From Paracoccaceae bacterium (GTDB lineage: Bacteria; Pseudomonadota; Alphaproteobacteria; Rhodobacterales; Rhodobacteraceae), in the NCBI GenBank assembly GCA_024742655.1, contig JANSYB010000120.1:1-6701 (forward strand): a stretch of DNA of 6,701 nt, read 5' to 3'. Under the pieces are notes generated by a model that was given only the letters and a program-made list of their open reading frames with translations, did no database searches and had not been told where the DNA came from. The position numbers and the translations under genes are program-made. Of the stretch, positions 1 through 5,864 are shown piece by piece (positions within the stretch are counted from its first letter, which is position 1; each line of letters begins with the position of its first letter).

Positions 1-106
1 TCACCTGGCGGTCTTCACCGTCCACGAACAGCTCCGCCTCGACCTTGCCCAGAAGGCCCGCATCGGCCACGTGGCCGTTGGAATGCAGCCGCCGCCGGTC
101 GCTCAC
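1..106 (-). CDS. NlpC/P60 (C40) family peptidase, N-terminal fragment cut by the window edge
   Basis: Only the first 35 codons are present. They begin MSDRRRLHSNGHVADAGLLG and continue into KVEAELFVDG. This resembles the N-terminus of Rhodobacterales C40 peptidases (MTDRRL.P.NGRVA..L.GQV.A..F), in which a bacterial SH3-like domain precedes the catalytic NlpC/P60 domain. Such enzymes cut peptide cross-links or stems in peptidoglycan, or act on small cell-wall peptides. The catalytic Cys-His region lies outside the window, so the function cannot be confirmed here. The start is GTG at 106-104; it overlaps the stop of the upstream aminopeptidase gene as GTGA, and a GGGGTG ribosome-binding site lies just upstream inside that gene. 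The overlap implies translational coupling. Assignment rests on recognising the N-terminal pattern plus the usual neighbour, the M17 aminopeptidase. Confidence 0.78.
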   Translation of the reverse strand, partial: MSDRRRLHSNGHVADAGLLGKVEAELFVDGEDRQV

Positions 107-1482
107 AGCTTCAGCACCCCGGGCAGCGCCTCGAGCAGGGCCCGCGCACCCATGCCCACGCCACCCTTGGGCCGGGCCGGGCCGTTGCCGGTGCTCCAGC
201 CGTAGATGTCGAAATGCGCGTATCGCGTCTCACCCGCGAAACGCCGCAGGAACAACGCCGCCGTGATCGCACCGGCAAAGCCGCCCTTGGGCGCGTTGTC
301 CAGATCGGCGATGCCCGGATCGATCATCGCCTCGTAGGGCGCATGGAACGGCAGGCGCCAGACCGGGTCGGCCACCGCCGCACCTGCGGCGTCAAGCGCG
401 CCCGACAGCGCCGCGTCATCTGTGAAATAGGGGGCGATATCCGGGCCGACCGCCACCCGTGCCGCACCGGTCAGGGTGGCCATCGAGATCATCATGTCCG
501 GGCTGTCCTCTGCCCCCAGGGCCAGCGCATCGGCCAGCACCAGCCGCCCCTCGGCATCGGTGTTGTTGATCTCGACCGTCAGGCCGTTGCGCGCGGTCAG
601 GATATCGCCGGGCCGGAAGCTGTTGCCGCTGACCGCGTTCTCGACCGCCGGGATCAGTACGCGCAACTGCATCGGCAACCCCAGGGTCATGATCATCTGC
701 GCCAGACCCAGAACCGTGGCCGCGCCGCCCATGTCCTTTTTCATCAGGCCCATGCTGGCCCCGGGTTTGAGGTTCAGACCGCCGGTGTCGAAACACACGC
801 CCTTGCCCACAAGTGTCAGTTTCGGGCCGGCCTGACCCCACCGCATGTCGATCAGGCGCGGGGCCTGTGCAGCCGCGCGGCCCACCGTATGGATCATGGG
901 AAAATTGCCCTCCAGCAGGGCCTCGCCTCGTGTCACCTCGATCGCGGCGCCCTGCGCCTCGGCCAGCTGGGCACAGGCGGCCTCAAGCTCGACCGGGCCC
1001 ATGTCGGCGGCGGGCGTGTTGATCAGGTCACGGGTCAGGCACTCGCCCGCCACGAGCGCCTCGATCCGGGCCGCATCCACGCCCCCGGGCGCGACCAGCC
1101 GCGCCTTGGCCGGTTTCTGCTCCTTGTAGCGGTCAAAGGCATATCCGCTCAGCAGCCAGCCAAGCGCCTCCTCCGCGGCCCGCTCGGACGCAAGCCCGTG
1201 CAGGTCATATGTTCCCTCGGGCAACGCGGCGGCCACGGCAGCCAGATGGAAGCGTCCACGGGCGCGGGCCTGCGCCGTGCCATATCCGGCCAGCACCATC
1301 GACACGCTGCCCTCGCCATCCGGCACCAGAAGCGATTGCCCCAAACCAGCGGTAAAGCCCGATTGCTCAATCCAGCGCCCTGTCCGGTCGTTCTGCTTTT
1401 GGCGCCACGCCTCGAGCGCGTCCTGCTCGATGACATGGACCGGAATGGCCTGCTCATTGGCAGGGGCAAATTTCAATGGCAT
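103..1482 (-). CDS. Leucyl aminopeptidase family protein (peptidase family M17)
   Basis: A complete 459-residue cytosolic metallo-aminopeptidase that removes N-terminal residues from peptides using two divalent metal ions. The C-terminal catalytic domain (about 150-459) is intact. VGKGVCFDTGG carries metal ligands K227 and D232, KKDMGG carries D250, and the family signature NTDAEGRL carries D309 and E311; the catalytic lysine and arginine match K239 and R313. The spacing of all seven residues equals that of E. coli PepA (K270, D275, K282, D293, D352, E354, R356). The N-terminal domain (1-145) is shorter and divergent, which fits the total being below the roughly 500 residues of PepA. The ATG at 1482 is preceded by GAGG six bases upstream. 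The 65-bp gap to the upstream Hpt-like gene and the 4-bp overlap with the downstream NlpC/P60 gene suggest one leftward operon. Peptide or peptidoglycan-peptide turnover is the likely role; the exact substrate preference cannot be read from the sequence. Confidence 0.97.
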   Translation of the reverse strand: MPLKFAPANEQAIPVHVIEQDALEAWRQKQNDRTGRWIEQSGFTAGLGQSLLVPDGEGSVSMVLAGYGTAQARARGRFHLAAVAAALPEGTYDLHGLASERAAEEALGWLLSGYAFDRYKEQKPAKARLVAPGGVDAARIEALVAGECLTRDLINTPAADMGPVELEAACAQLAEAQGAAIEVTRGEALLEGNFPMIHTVGRAAAQAPRLIDMRWGQAGPKLTLVGKGVCFDTGGLNLKPGASMGLMKKDMGGAATVLGLAQMIMTLGLPMQLRVLIPAVENAVSGNSFRPGDILTARNGLTVEINNTDAEGRLVLADALALGAEDSPDMMISMATLTGAARVAVGPDIAPYFTDDAALSGALDAAGAAVADPVWRLPFHAPYEAMIDPGIADLDNAPKGGFAGAITAALFLRRFAGETRYAHFDIYGWSTGNGPARPKGGVGMGARALLEALPGVLKL

Positions 1483-1547
1483 TGGGGGCCTCGTGCTGCG
1501 GATGCGTTCGCGATGAGCCTAGCCGCCCCTGCGCCACCTGCAAGCGT

Positions 1548-1928
1548 TCAGATCGAATAATCCTGCAAATCCCAGATCTCATGCAAGGAGCGTTCCCCGG
1601 TGCGCAACAATCGCGCCAGCGTCGCAGCCAGGGCGACACGATCATGCGCGTCGATACAGACCGTCACATCCCGCGCCACGCGCGCCAGCGTGCCCATGCC
1701 GATCTGCTCGGCGATGGCGATCAGGCTACGCGCGGATTTGCGCATCTCACGCCACCTGTTCTCACGATGACAACGCTCGGTATGCGACAGCCGCACCGCG
1801 AGTTCCTCCAGCGCGCGGCATACCACATCCTCGGCCCCCGCCTCGCCCAGTTGTACGTATAATTGTTGCAGACGTTCCGAATCCAGACAGACCGTCTCGG
1901 ATTGTTCAAGCAGTGTCACTTGTTTCAC
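1548..1928 (-). CDS. Small all-helical protein resembling a degenerate Hpt domain; function unknown
   Basis: A 126-residue soluble protein, predicted almost entirely helical, with no signal peptide or membrane segment. Its length and the segment WREMRKSARSLIAIAEQIGM (59-78), followed by LARVARDV, resemble the central helix pair of histidine-phosphotransfer domains (A-H-x-L-K-G-S/A). The residue lining up with the phosphorylated histidine appears to be E61, so it probably cannot relay phosphate in the normal way. I recall similar hypothetical proteins ending in a WDLQDxS-type tail in Rhodobacterales; here the C-terminus is WDLQDYSI. The start is GTG at 1928, with GGTGA five bases upstream; an in-frame stop lies four codons further up and no ATG or TTG intervenes. 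It is transcribed with, and probably ahead of, the aminopeptidase gene, and diverges from the carbonic anhydrase gene (149-bp gap). A phosphorelay-inhibitor or scaffold role would be speculation. Confidence 0.85.
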   Translation of the reverse strand: MKQVTLLEQSETVCLDSERLQQLYVQLGEAGAEDVVCRALEELAVRLSHTERCHRENRWREMRKSARSLIAIAEQIGMGTLARVARDVTVCIDAHDRVALAATLARLLRTGERSLHEIWDLQDYSI

Positions 1929-2018
1929 GATATCACCACGTCATTCAGGCCCCCCGGCTCTGGGCGATCATGGCAGTCGAGGGTTCCCAATTCCTTGCTG
2001 ACGCGGAAATTTATCTCT

Positions 2019-2037
2019 CGAATTCTCGTTGAATTCG
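2019..2037. promoter_or_regulatory. Perfect inverted repeat CGAATTC-N5-GAATTCG in the divergent intergenic region
   Basis: Two 7-base arms (2019-2025 and 2031-2037) flank TCGTT. The two GAATTC cores are 11 bp apart centre to centre, about one helical turn, as expected for a dimeric DNA-binding protein; in RNA the arms could also form a hairpin. It lies 41 bp before the carbonic anhydrase ATG and about 90 bp before the divergent Hpt-like gene. No convincing sigma-70 promoter pair is visible nearby; the best is TTGCTG (1995-2000) with TCGAAT (2018-2023) at 17-bp spacing, whose -10 matches only 4 of 6 bases and overlaps this repeat. Confidence 0.4.
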
Positions 2038-2041
2038 GATT

Positions 2042-2060
2042 ATCAGATTGTCTGATCAGA
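2042..2060. promoter_or_regulatory. Nested dyads ATCAGA-TTG-TCTGAT and TCTGATCAGA in the carbonic anhydrase leader
   Basis: ATCAGA (2042-2047), TTG, TCTGAT (2051-2056) form a perfect dyad that contains T-N11-A, the loose core of LysR-type regulator sites. TCTGATCAGA (2051-2060) is itself a perfect 10-bp palindrome sharing the right arm. The pair ends 17 bp before the ATG of the carbonic anhydrase and 4 bp before its Shine-Dalgarno sequence. It could be an operator, including for the divergent gene, or a short leader hairpin in the mRNA. LysR-type regulators such as CbbR and CmpR control carbon-uptake genes in other bacteria, but no such regulator is encoded in this window and T-N11-A carries little information. 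Confidence 0.35.
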
Positions 2061-2077
2061 ACCTGAAGAGGGCCGCC

Positions 2078-2728
2078 ATGCAACGGGTCCGACCGCTGCC
2101 CAGTTATCTCATCCAGCGCTATCAGGGCTGGAAGGCCACCAAGTACAAGGACAACCAGGCCTGGTACCGGCACCTCGCGCATGAGGGGCAGCATCCGCGC
2201 GCCATGATCATCTGCTGTTGCGACAGCCGCGTGCATGTCACGGCGATCTTCGGCGCAGACCAGGGCGAATTTTTCCTGCATCGCAACATCGCAAATCTCG
2301 TGCCGCCCTATACGCCCGACGGTGCGCAGCACGGCACCTCGGCCGCGGTGGAATACGCCGTGACCGCCCTCAAGGTCGCCCATATCATCGTGCTGGGCCA
2401 TTCCAATTGCGGCGGCGTCAAGGGCTGCGAGGAGATGTGCTCGGGCCACGCGCCGGAACTCGACGAACCCACCAGCTTCGTCGGGCGATGGATGGATATC
2501 CTGCGCCCGGGCTATGATCGGGTAAAGGATATCGAGGATGATTTCGAACGCACGCAGGCGCTGGAAAAACAGGCCGTCATCGTCAGCCTCGAAAACCTGA
2601 TGTCCTTTCCCTTCGTGCGCGACGCGATCGCCGAGGGTAACCTGACGGTGCATGGGTTGTGGCATGACATCGGCGAGGGCGAAATCGAACATTACAGCGC
2701 CCCGGAAGAAAAATTCGTACCGGTCTGA
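2078..2728 (+). CDS. Beta-class carbonic anhydrase
   Basis: A 216-residue cytoplasmic zinc enzyme catalysing CO2 + H2O to bicarbonate + H+. The beta-class zinc site is complete: CCCDSR (46-51) supplies C48 with the D49/R51 catalytic dyad, and GHSNCGG (107-113) supplies H108 and C111. HGTSAAVEYAV (85-95) is the conserved helix between them, and HRNIANLVPP (68-77) the conserved loop. Length is normal for bacterial members (about 210-220). I chose ATG at 2078 rather than the in-frame TTG at 2048 because GAAGAGGG (2065-2072) sits at ideal distance and the TTG lies inside an inverted repeat with no ribosome-binding site. The next genes encode a bicarbonate transporter and its PII-like partner, so the enzyme probably equilibrates imported bicarbonate with CO2 for carboxylases or pH balance. 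A terminator-like hairpin overlaps its stop codon. Confidence 0.96.
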   Translation: MQRVRPLPSYLIQRYQGWKATKYKDNQAWYRHLAHEGQHPRAMIICCCDSRVHVTAIFGADQGEFFLHRNIANLVPPYTPDGAQHGTSAAVEYAVTALKVAHIIVLGHSNCGGVKGCEEMCSGHAPELDEPTSFVGRWMDILRPGYDRVKDIEDDFERTQALEKQAVIVSLENLMSFPFVRDAIAEGNLTVHGLWHDIGEGEIEHYSAPEEKFVPV

Positions 2729-2742
2729 AGACCGTCTTTTTT
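2721..2742 (+). terminator. Terminator-like hairpin spanning the carbonic anhydrase stop codon
   Basis: CGGTCT (2721-2726) pairs with AGACCG (2729-2734), realistically five pairs around a TGAA loop, followed by TC and six T's (2737-2742). The stop codon TGA (2726-2728) sits in the loop. The stem is short but the T-run is the best in the window. Ribosomes reaching the stop would cover the stem, so termination could depend on translation. It would lower, not necessarily abolish, read-through into sbtA 74 bp further on. Confidence 0.55.
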
Positions 2743-2816
2743 CCCACAATGTCTTCCCTTGAACGGCTATCACACGTATTCAGCCGCAAATTCGCCGGAC
2801 AGGGACACACCGCGAC

Positions 2817-3794
2817 ATGACCGAAATTTTCGCGCTTGCCGCCGAGAACCTCATTTCACCGATCGTGCTGTCGTTCGCGCTCGGGCTGGGCGCTGCACTG
2901 GCGCGCTCGGACCTGTCGGTGCCCGAGGCCGCCGCCAAGGCTCTGTCGATCTACCTGCTGTTCGCGATCGGCTTCAAGGGCGGGGTCAGCGTGGCCGATC
3001 ACGGCGTCGATGCCAAGCTGGGCCTGACCCTGCTGGCCGGTGTGATCCTGTCGGCGCTGCTGCCGCTTCTGGCCTTTTTCCTGCTGCAGGTGCTGACCCG
3101 AATGGACCGGCTGAACGCCGCCGCCGTCGCCGGACACTACGGCTCGATCTCGATCGTGACTTTCGTGGCGGCCACGTCCGTTTTGGAAAGCCGCGGGATC
3201 GCATCGGAAGGCTACATGGTGGCCGTGGCCGCCGCGATGGAGGCCCCCGCGATCCTGTCGGCCCTCTGGCTGATCTCCCGCGGGGAACAAAGCGGGCGCA
3301 TGGATGCGGGCCTCTGGCGTGAAATCCTGCTGAACGGCTCCATCGTTCTGCTGGTGGGCGCCTTTGTCATCGGCTGGGTCACCGGGCCCGCCGGCTTGGC
3401 CGAAATCGACAGTTTCATCGTCGCACCGTTCAAGGGCGTGCTGTGCCTCTTTCTGCTGGACATGGGGCTGGTGGCCGGGCGCGGCATGCAAAAAGGGCGC
3501 GGCGCGCTCGGGCTGGGGGCCGTGGCCTTCGGCATCCTGATGCCGATACTGGGCAGCTTCGCCGGTCTGGCCGCAGCGCTGGTTCTGGGCCTGTCGACCG
3601 GTGGCACGGTCCTGCTGATGGTGCTGGCGGCCTCGGCCAGTTACATCGCGGTGCCCGCGGCCATGCGCGTCGCGCTGCCCGAGGCGAACCCGTCCATCTA
3701 TCTCACGCTGTCTCTCGGCGTAACCTTCCCATTCAACCTGACTCTGGGTATCCCGCTTTACGTGGCCATCGCCCGCGCCGCGACAGGAGGCTGA
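2817..3794 (+). CDS. sbtA: SbtA-type sodium-dependent bicarbonate transporter
   Basis: A 325-residue inner-membrane protein of the SbtA/DUF897 family (Pfam PF05982), which co-transports Na+ and bicarbonate with high affinity. About ten membrane segments can be drawn (near 11-28, 40-56, 68-93, 101-123, 132-154, 169-189, 200-221, 229-258, 262-283, 291-321), in two related halves of five. Family-typical stretches are LFAIGFKGG (48-56), GHYGSISIVTF (106-116), SASYIAVPAAMR (273-284) and LPEANPSIYLTLSLG (287-301), then TFPFNLTLGIPLY. It is shorter than cyanobacterial SbtA (about 370 residues), mainly because the cytoplasmic link between halves (about 154-168) is brief. The ATG at 2817 has GGGA about 10 bases upstream. 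The carbonic anhydrase gene precedes it and sbtB follows after one base. A weak -35-like TTGAAC (2759-2764) lies in the leader, but no good -10 accompanies it. The family assignment is strong; the actual ion and substrate are inferred. Confidence 0.95.
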   Translation: MTEIFALAAENLISPIVLSFALGLGAALARSDLSVPEAAAKALSIYLLFAIGFKGGVSVADHGVDAKLGLTLLAGVILSALLPLLAFFLLQVLTRMDRLNAAAVAGHYGSISIVTFVAATSVLESRGIASEGYMVAVAAAMEAPAILSALWLISRGEQSGRMDAGLWREILLNGSIVLLVGAFVIGWVTGPAGLAEIDSFIVAPFKGVLCLFLLDMGLVAGRGMQKGRGALGLGAVAFGILMPILGSFAGLAAALVLGLSTGGTVLLMVLAASASYIAVPAAMRVALPEANPSIYLTLSLGVTFPFNLTLGIPLYVAIARAATGG

Positions 3795-3795
3795 C

Positions 3796-4107
3796 ATGCA
3801 GACCCACAAGGCCAAACGCGTCGAAATCACCATCGAGAAAGTCATGCAATCGCGCCTGACGGATGCGCTGCAAGGGGCCGGCGTGACCGGCTATACGATC
3901 CTGCCCGTCTTCGGCGGCTCCGGCCGGTCAGGGGCCTGGGACCGGACCGGTCAGGTCAGCCGCGCCGAGGGCATGGTTCAAGTCGTGTGCATCATAAAGC
4001 CGGACCGGATGGACGCGCTTCTGGATGCCGCCTTCGCCGTGGTTGAACGCCATATCGGCGTTGTCTGCGTAACCGATTGCGAGGTTCTGCGCGCCGAGAG
4101 ATTCTAG
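3796..4107 (+). CDS. sbtB: SbtB-like PII-family signalling protein
   Basis: A 103-residue PII-superfamily protein, expected to be a trimer with a ferredoxin-like fold. Visible features are the first strand RVEITIEKV (8-16), helix 1 (18-29), VTGYTILPVFGGSGRSG (30-46) leading into the T-loop region (about 42-60), then VQVVCIIKPDRMDALLDAAF (61-80), and a last strand VCVTDCEVLRA (90-100). The T-loop lacks the uridylylated tyrosine of GlnB, as in SbtB. SbtB proteins bind adenine nucleotides including cAMP and AMP and control SbtA by plugging it. The C-terminus stops at RAERF, so the CGPxGC-type redox loop of many cyanobacterial SbtB proteins is absent. The AGGAGG ribosome-binding site (3785-3790) lies in the last codons of sbtA and the ATG is one base past the sbtA stop, so the two are translationally coupled. 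Ligand and partner are inferred from context. Confidence 0.9.
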   Translation: MQTHKAKRVEITIEKVMQSRLTDALQGAGVTGYTILPVFGGSGRSGAWDRTGQVSRAEGMVQVVCIIKPDRMDALLDAAFAVVERHIGVVCVTDCEVLRAERF

Positions 4108-4116
4108 GCACCAACC

Positions 4117-4185
4117 CGGAATTTTCCAAAAATTCCGAACAAGAAAATTCCAAATTTTCTTGCCCGTTTTCTTCGAAAGAAAACG
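4117..4185. terminator. Three tandem AT-rich perfect hairpins between convergent genes
   Basis: Hairpin 1 (4117-4137) is CGGAATTTT, loop CCA, AAAATTCCG. Hairpin 2 (4140-4162) is CAAGAAAATT, loop CCA, AATTTTCTTG. Hairpin 3 (4165-4185) is CGTTTTCTT, loop CGA, AAGAAAACG. Stems are 9, 10 and 9 bp without mismatch, and only two bases separate each from the next. They fill the gap between the sbtB stop (4107) and the stop of the convergent DUF4139 gene (4192). The position suits a bidirectional transcription end or an mRNA 3'-end protector. None is GC-rich with a clear T-run after it, so this is not a textbook intrinsic terminator. Confidence 0.55.
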
Positions 4186-4191
4186 CGCGCG

Positions 4192-5829
4192 TCACCGCAG
4201 CCGCATGCCTTCGGGCCATTCGAGGCTGTGGCTCAACGCGATCTGCTGCGTTTGTCCCGGCGCGAGGTCAAAGGTCCAGACCAGAACGCCGCGCTTGCCA
4301 TCGACATCCTGTTCGGTCGGGCGCGGCTGCGCCTGCCACTCGATCTCCAGGTCTTCCTGCTCGGAAAAGGGCACACGGTCCAGCACGCGCAGCGGCCAAG
4401 TCTCCCCCGTCAGGTTCTCAACCTCGATCCGCACCTCTTCGGTCAGTTCATTCGACCGGGTGATCACGCCCCGGTCCCCCTCGTTTCGGTCCAGAACCGT
4501 GCGCGTCAGGCGCAGCCCGTCAATGGGCCCAAAGGACAGATCCGCCTCGCCGCCTGCCGGGATCAGGTCAAGGTATTGCTGCCCGATGAACCGTCCATCG
4601 AGGTAGAAGCTGGCCTCGGGCGTCGGCAGGATCAACTCGCCCGTGTCATTTGTCACCGAGGCCATGAGAAAGGCCGTGGGGTCGCTGATCGGAACGGCCT
4701 GCGCCACCAGATCAACATCCGTTTCAAGCTCACCCAGAGCCAACCGTACACGATCCGCACCGGAAGCCACGGACACGGTGCCGGGATAGGTATAGGTCAC
4801 CGCCAGCCCGTCGAAACTGGCCTGCGCCTCTTCGACCATCACCGGCGCTTCGATCGCCGGTTCCGCAAGCGCGCCCGCGAAACTGTCGTCTTCCATCTGC
4901 TCACGCATCAATGTCTTGGTCTGCAAGTCCTCGGGGTCGAAAATCCGCCGGAGCCATGGCCAGATATCGCTCGGACTTGTCTGTTCGCTGGGACGCACGG
5001 TGGACAGGGTCATGGCCACGTCCGACCAGTTTTCCCCCGTGGTCTGGGCAACAAAGGCGCCCCGCGCGATACGGAGCGTTTCGCCCGCGCGGTCAAGGCG
5101 CAGGTCATAAACCGGCGTCCATCCGGCATCGCCAGTGTTATAGGTCACGGTCAATTGTCCTTCGGTTGCCGCATCGGCGGAGACCGCAACGGCAAGCATC
5201 GCGCGATCCGCGCGTTCCGGCACCAACGCCGCCAGCGCCTTGCGGGCGCGGTCCAGCTCTTCCCTGAGATCCTTCAGGTCACGATCAGCCGTATCGGCGC
5301 GGCGCTGCGCGTCATGCGCGGTTTGCAGGGCCGCCAGTGTTTCCTCGCCGATCATGCCGACAAGGTCGCGCAGGGCGGCGACATCCATCTGGGCCACGCC
5401 CTCCCCCTCTCCCAACTTGTCGAGAAAGGCGACGCGGGCCTCCGCCGCCTCGGCCTCGAGCCGGATCGCCTCGATTTGCGCGCGGGCCTCGCGCATGGCC
5501 GCTTCCAGCCGCTCGACCTCGGCCCGGGCGGCCTCGAGCGCGGCACTGTCCTCTTCGGTGCGTGGCGGCACGAAATCGGTGCGCGCGCTGACACTGCCCA
5601 TCACGGCCCCCTCGACCGCCACCCGGACCGAGGCCAGCGGCGTCGTGCGCGGCAGATCCGTCAGGATCAGCTGATGGGCCCCCGCAGGCATGGAAAACGG
5701 CACGTCGCGAATGATGCTGGCGCCATTGGGATAGAGCGTGACGGCGCTGACCTCGCTGACCAGCGGAATGTCATCGGCAAGCCCGACAGCCGGAGCAAGG
5801 GCAAGGCAAAGGGGCAACAGGCGCAGCAT
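4192..5829 (-). CDS. Exported DUF4140/DUF4139 domain protein (mucoidy inhibitor A-like family)
   Basis: A 545-residue protein with an N-terminal signal peptide (positive MLRLL, hydrophobic core, likely cut after GLA at 16-18), so probably periplasmic or outer-surface. The mature N-terminus carries the DUF4140 pattern VTLYPNGASIIRD (30-42). Residues about 92-206 form a long Glu/Arg/Ala-rich coiled coil with a break near 138-165. The DUF4139 beta-rich domain follows, with YNTGDAGWTPVYDLRLD (230-246) and TGENWSDVAMTLSTVRP (264-280), reaching the C-terminus. An acidic linker (about 298-340) interrupts the domain. I chose ATG at 5829 over the in-frame GTG at 5856 because GGGAGA (5841-5836) is well placed and the signal peptide then starts cleanly. 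The family is widespread and its biochemical function is not established; the mucoidy name comes from annotation tradition. The gene stands alone, convergent with sbtB and divergent from the small membrane protein gene. Confidence 0.92.
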   Translation of the reverse strand: MLRLLPLCLALAPAVGLADDIPLVSEVSAVTLYPNGASIIRDVPFSMPAGAHQLILTDLPRTTPLASVRVAVEGAVMGSVSARTDFVPPRTEEDSAALEAARAEVERLEAAMREARAQIEAIRLEAEAAEARVAFLDKLGEGEGVAQMDVAALRDLVGMIGEETLAALQTAHDAQRRADTADRDLKDLREELDRARKALAALVPERADRAMLAVAVSADAATEGQLTVTYNTGDAGWTPVYDLRLDRAGETLRIARGAFVAQTTGENWSDVAMTLSTVRPSEQTSPSDIWPWLRRIFDPEDLQTKTLMREQMEDDSFAGALAEPAIEAPVMVEEAQASFDGLAVTYTYPGTVSVASGADRVRLALGELETDVDLVAQAVPISDPTAFLMASVTNDTGELILPTPEASFYLDGRFIGQQYLDLIPAGGEADLSFGPIDGLRLTRTVLDRNEGDRGVITRSNELTEEVRIEVENLTGETWPLRVLDRVPFSEQEDLEIEWQAQPRPTEQDVDGKRGVLVWTFDLAPGQTQQIALSHSLEWPEGMRLR

Positions 5830-5864
5830 GCGAATTCTCCCGGTAAGGTACGGCACGGACAGCC

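Noticed and set aside
103..106. Four-base GTGA overlap as an unusual gene arrangement
   Set aside because: Stop/start overlaps of this type are common in co-transcribed bacterial genes; kept only as evidence of coupling.
214..1560. A 448-codon open frame on the plus strand opposite the aminopeptidase gene
   Set aside because: The opposite strand encodes a complete M17 catalytic site; this frame has shadow composition and no supported start.
1995..2023. Sigma-70 promoter TTGCTG-17 bp-TCGAAT ahead of carbonic anhydrase
   Set aside because: The -10 matches only four of six bases and the region offers many equally weak pairs; not listed as a feature.
2048..2080. TTG at 2048 as the carbonic anhydrase start, adding ten residues
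   Set aside because: No ribosome-binding site precedes it and it lies in an inverted repeat; ATG at 2078 has GAAGAGGG at the right distance.
1925..2773. A 282-codon open frame on the minus strand opposite the carbonic anhydrase gene
   Set aside because: The plus strand encodes all zinc ligands of a beta-carbonic anhydrase; this frame looks like its codon mirror and runs across the dyads and the terminator-like hairpin.
2759..2790. Promoter for sbtA starting with TTGAAC
   Set aside because: No -10-like hexamer lies 16-18 bp downstream; the nearest AT-rich candidate, TATTCA, is only 12 bp away.
2856..3845. A 329-codon open frame on the minus strand opposite sbtA
   Set aside because: His/Gln/Arg/Gly-rich product without motifs, opposite a transporter with strong family sequence; a shadow frame.
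5827..5856. GTG at 5856 as the DUF4139 protein start, adding nine residues
   Set aside because: The ATG at 5829 has GGGAGA six bases upstream and begins exactly at a normal signal peptide.
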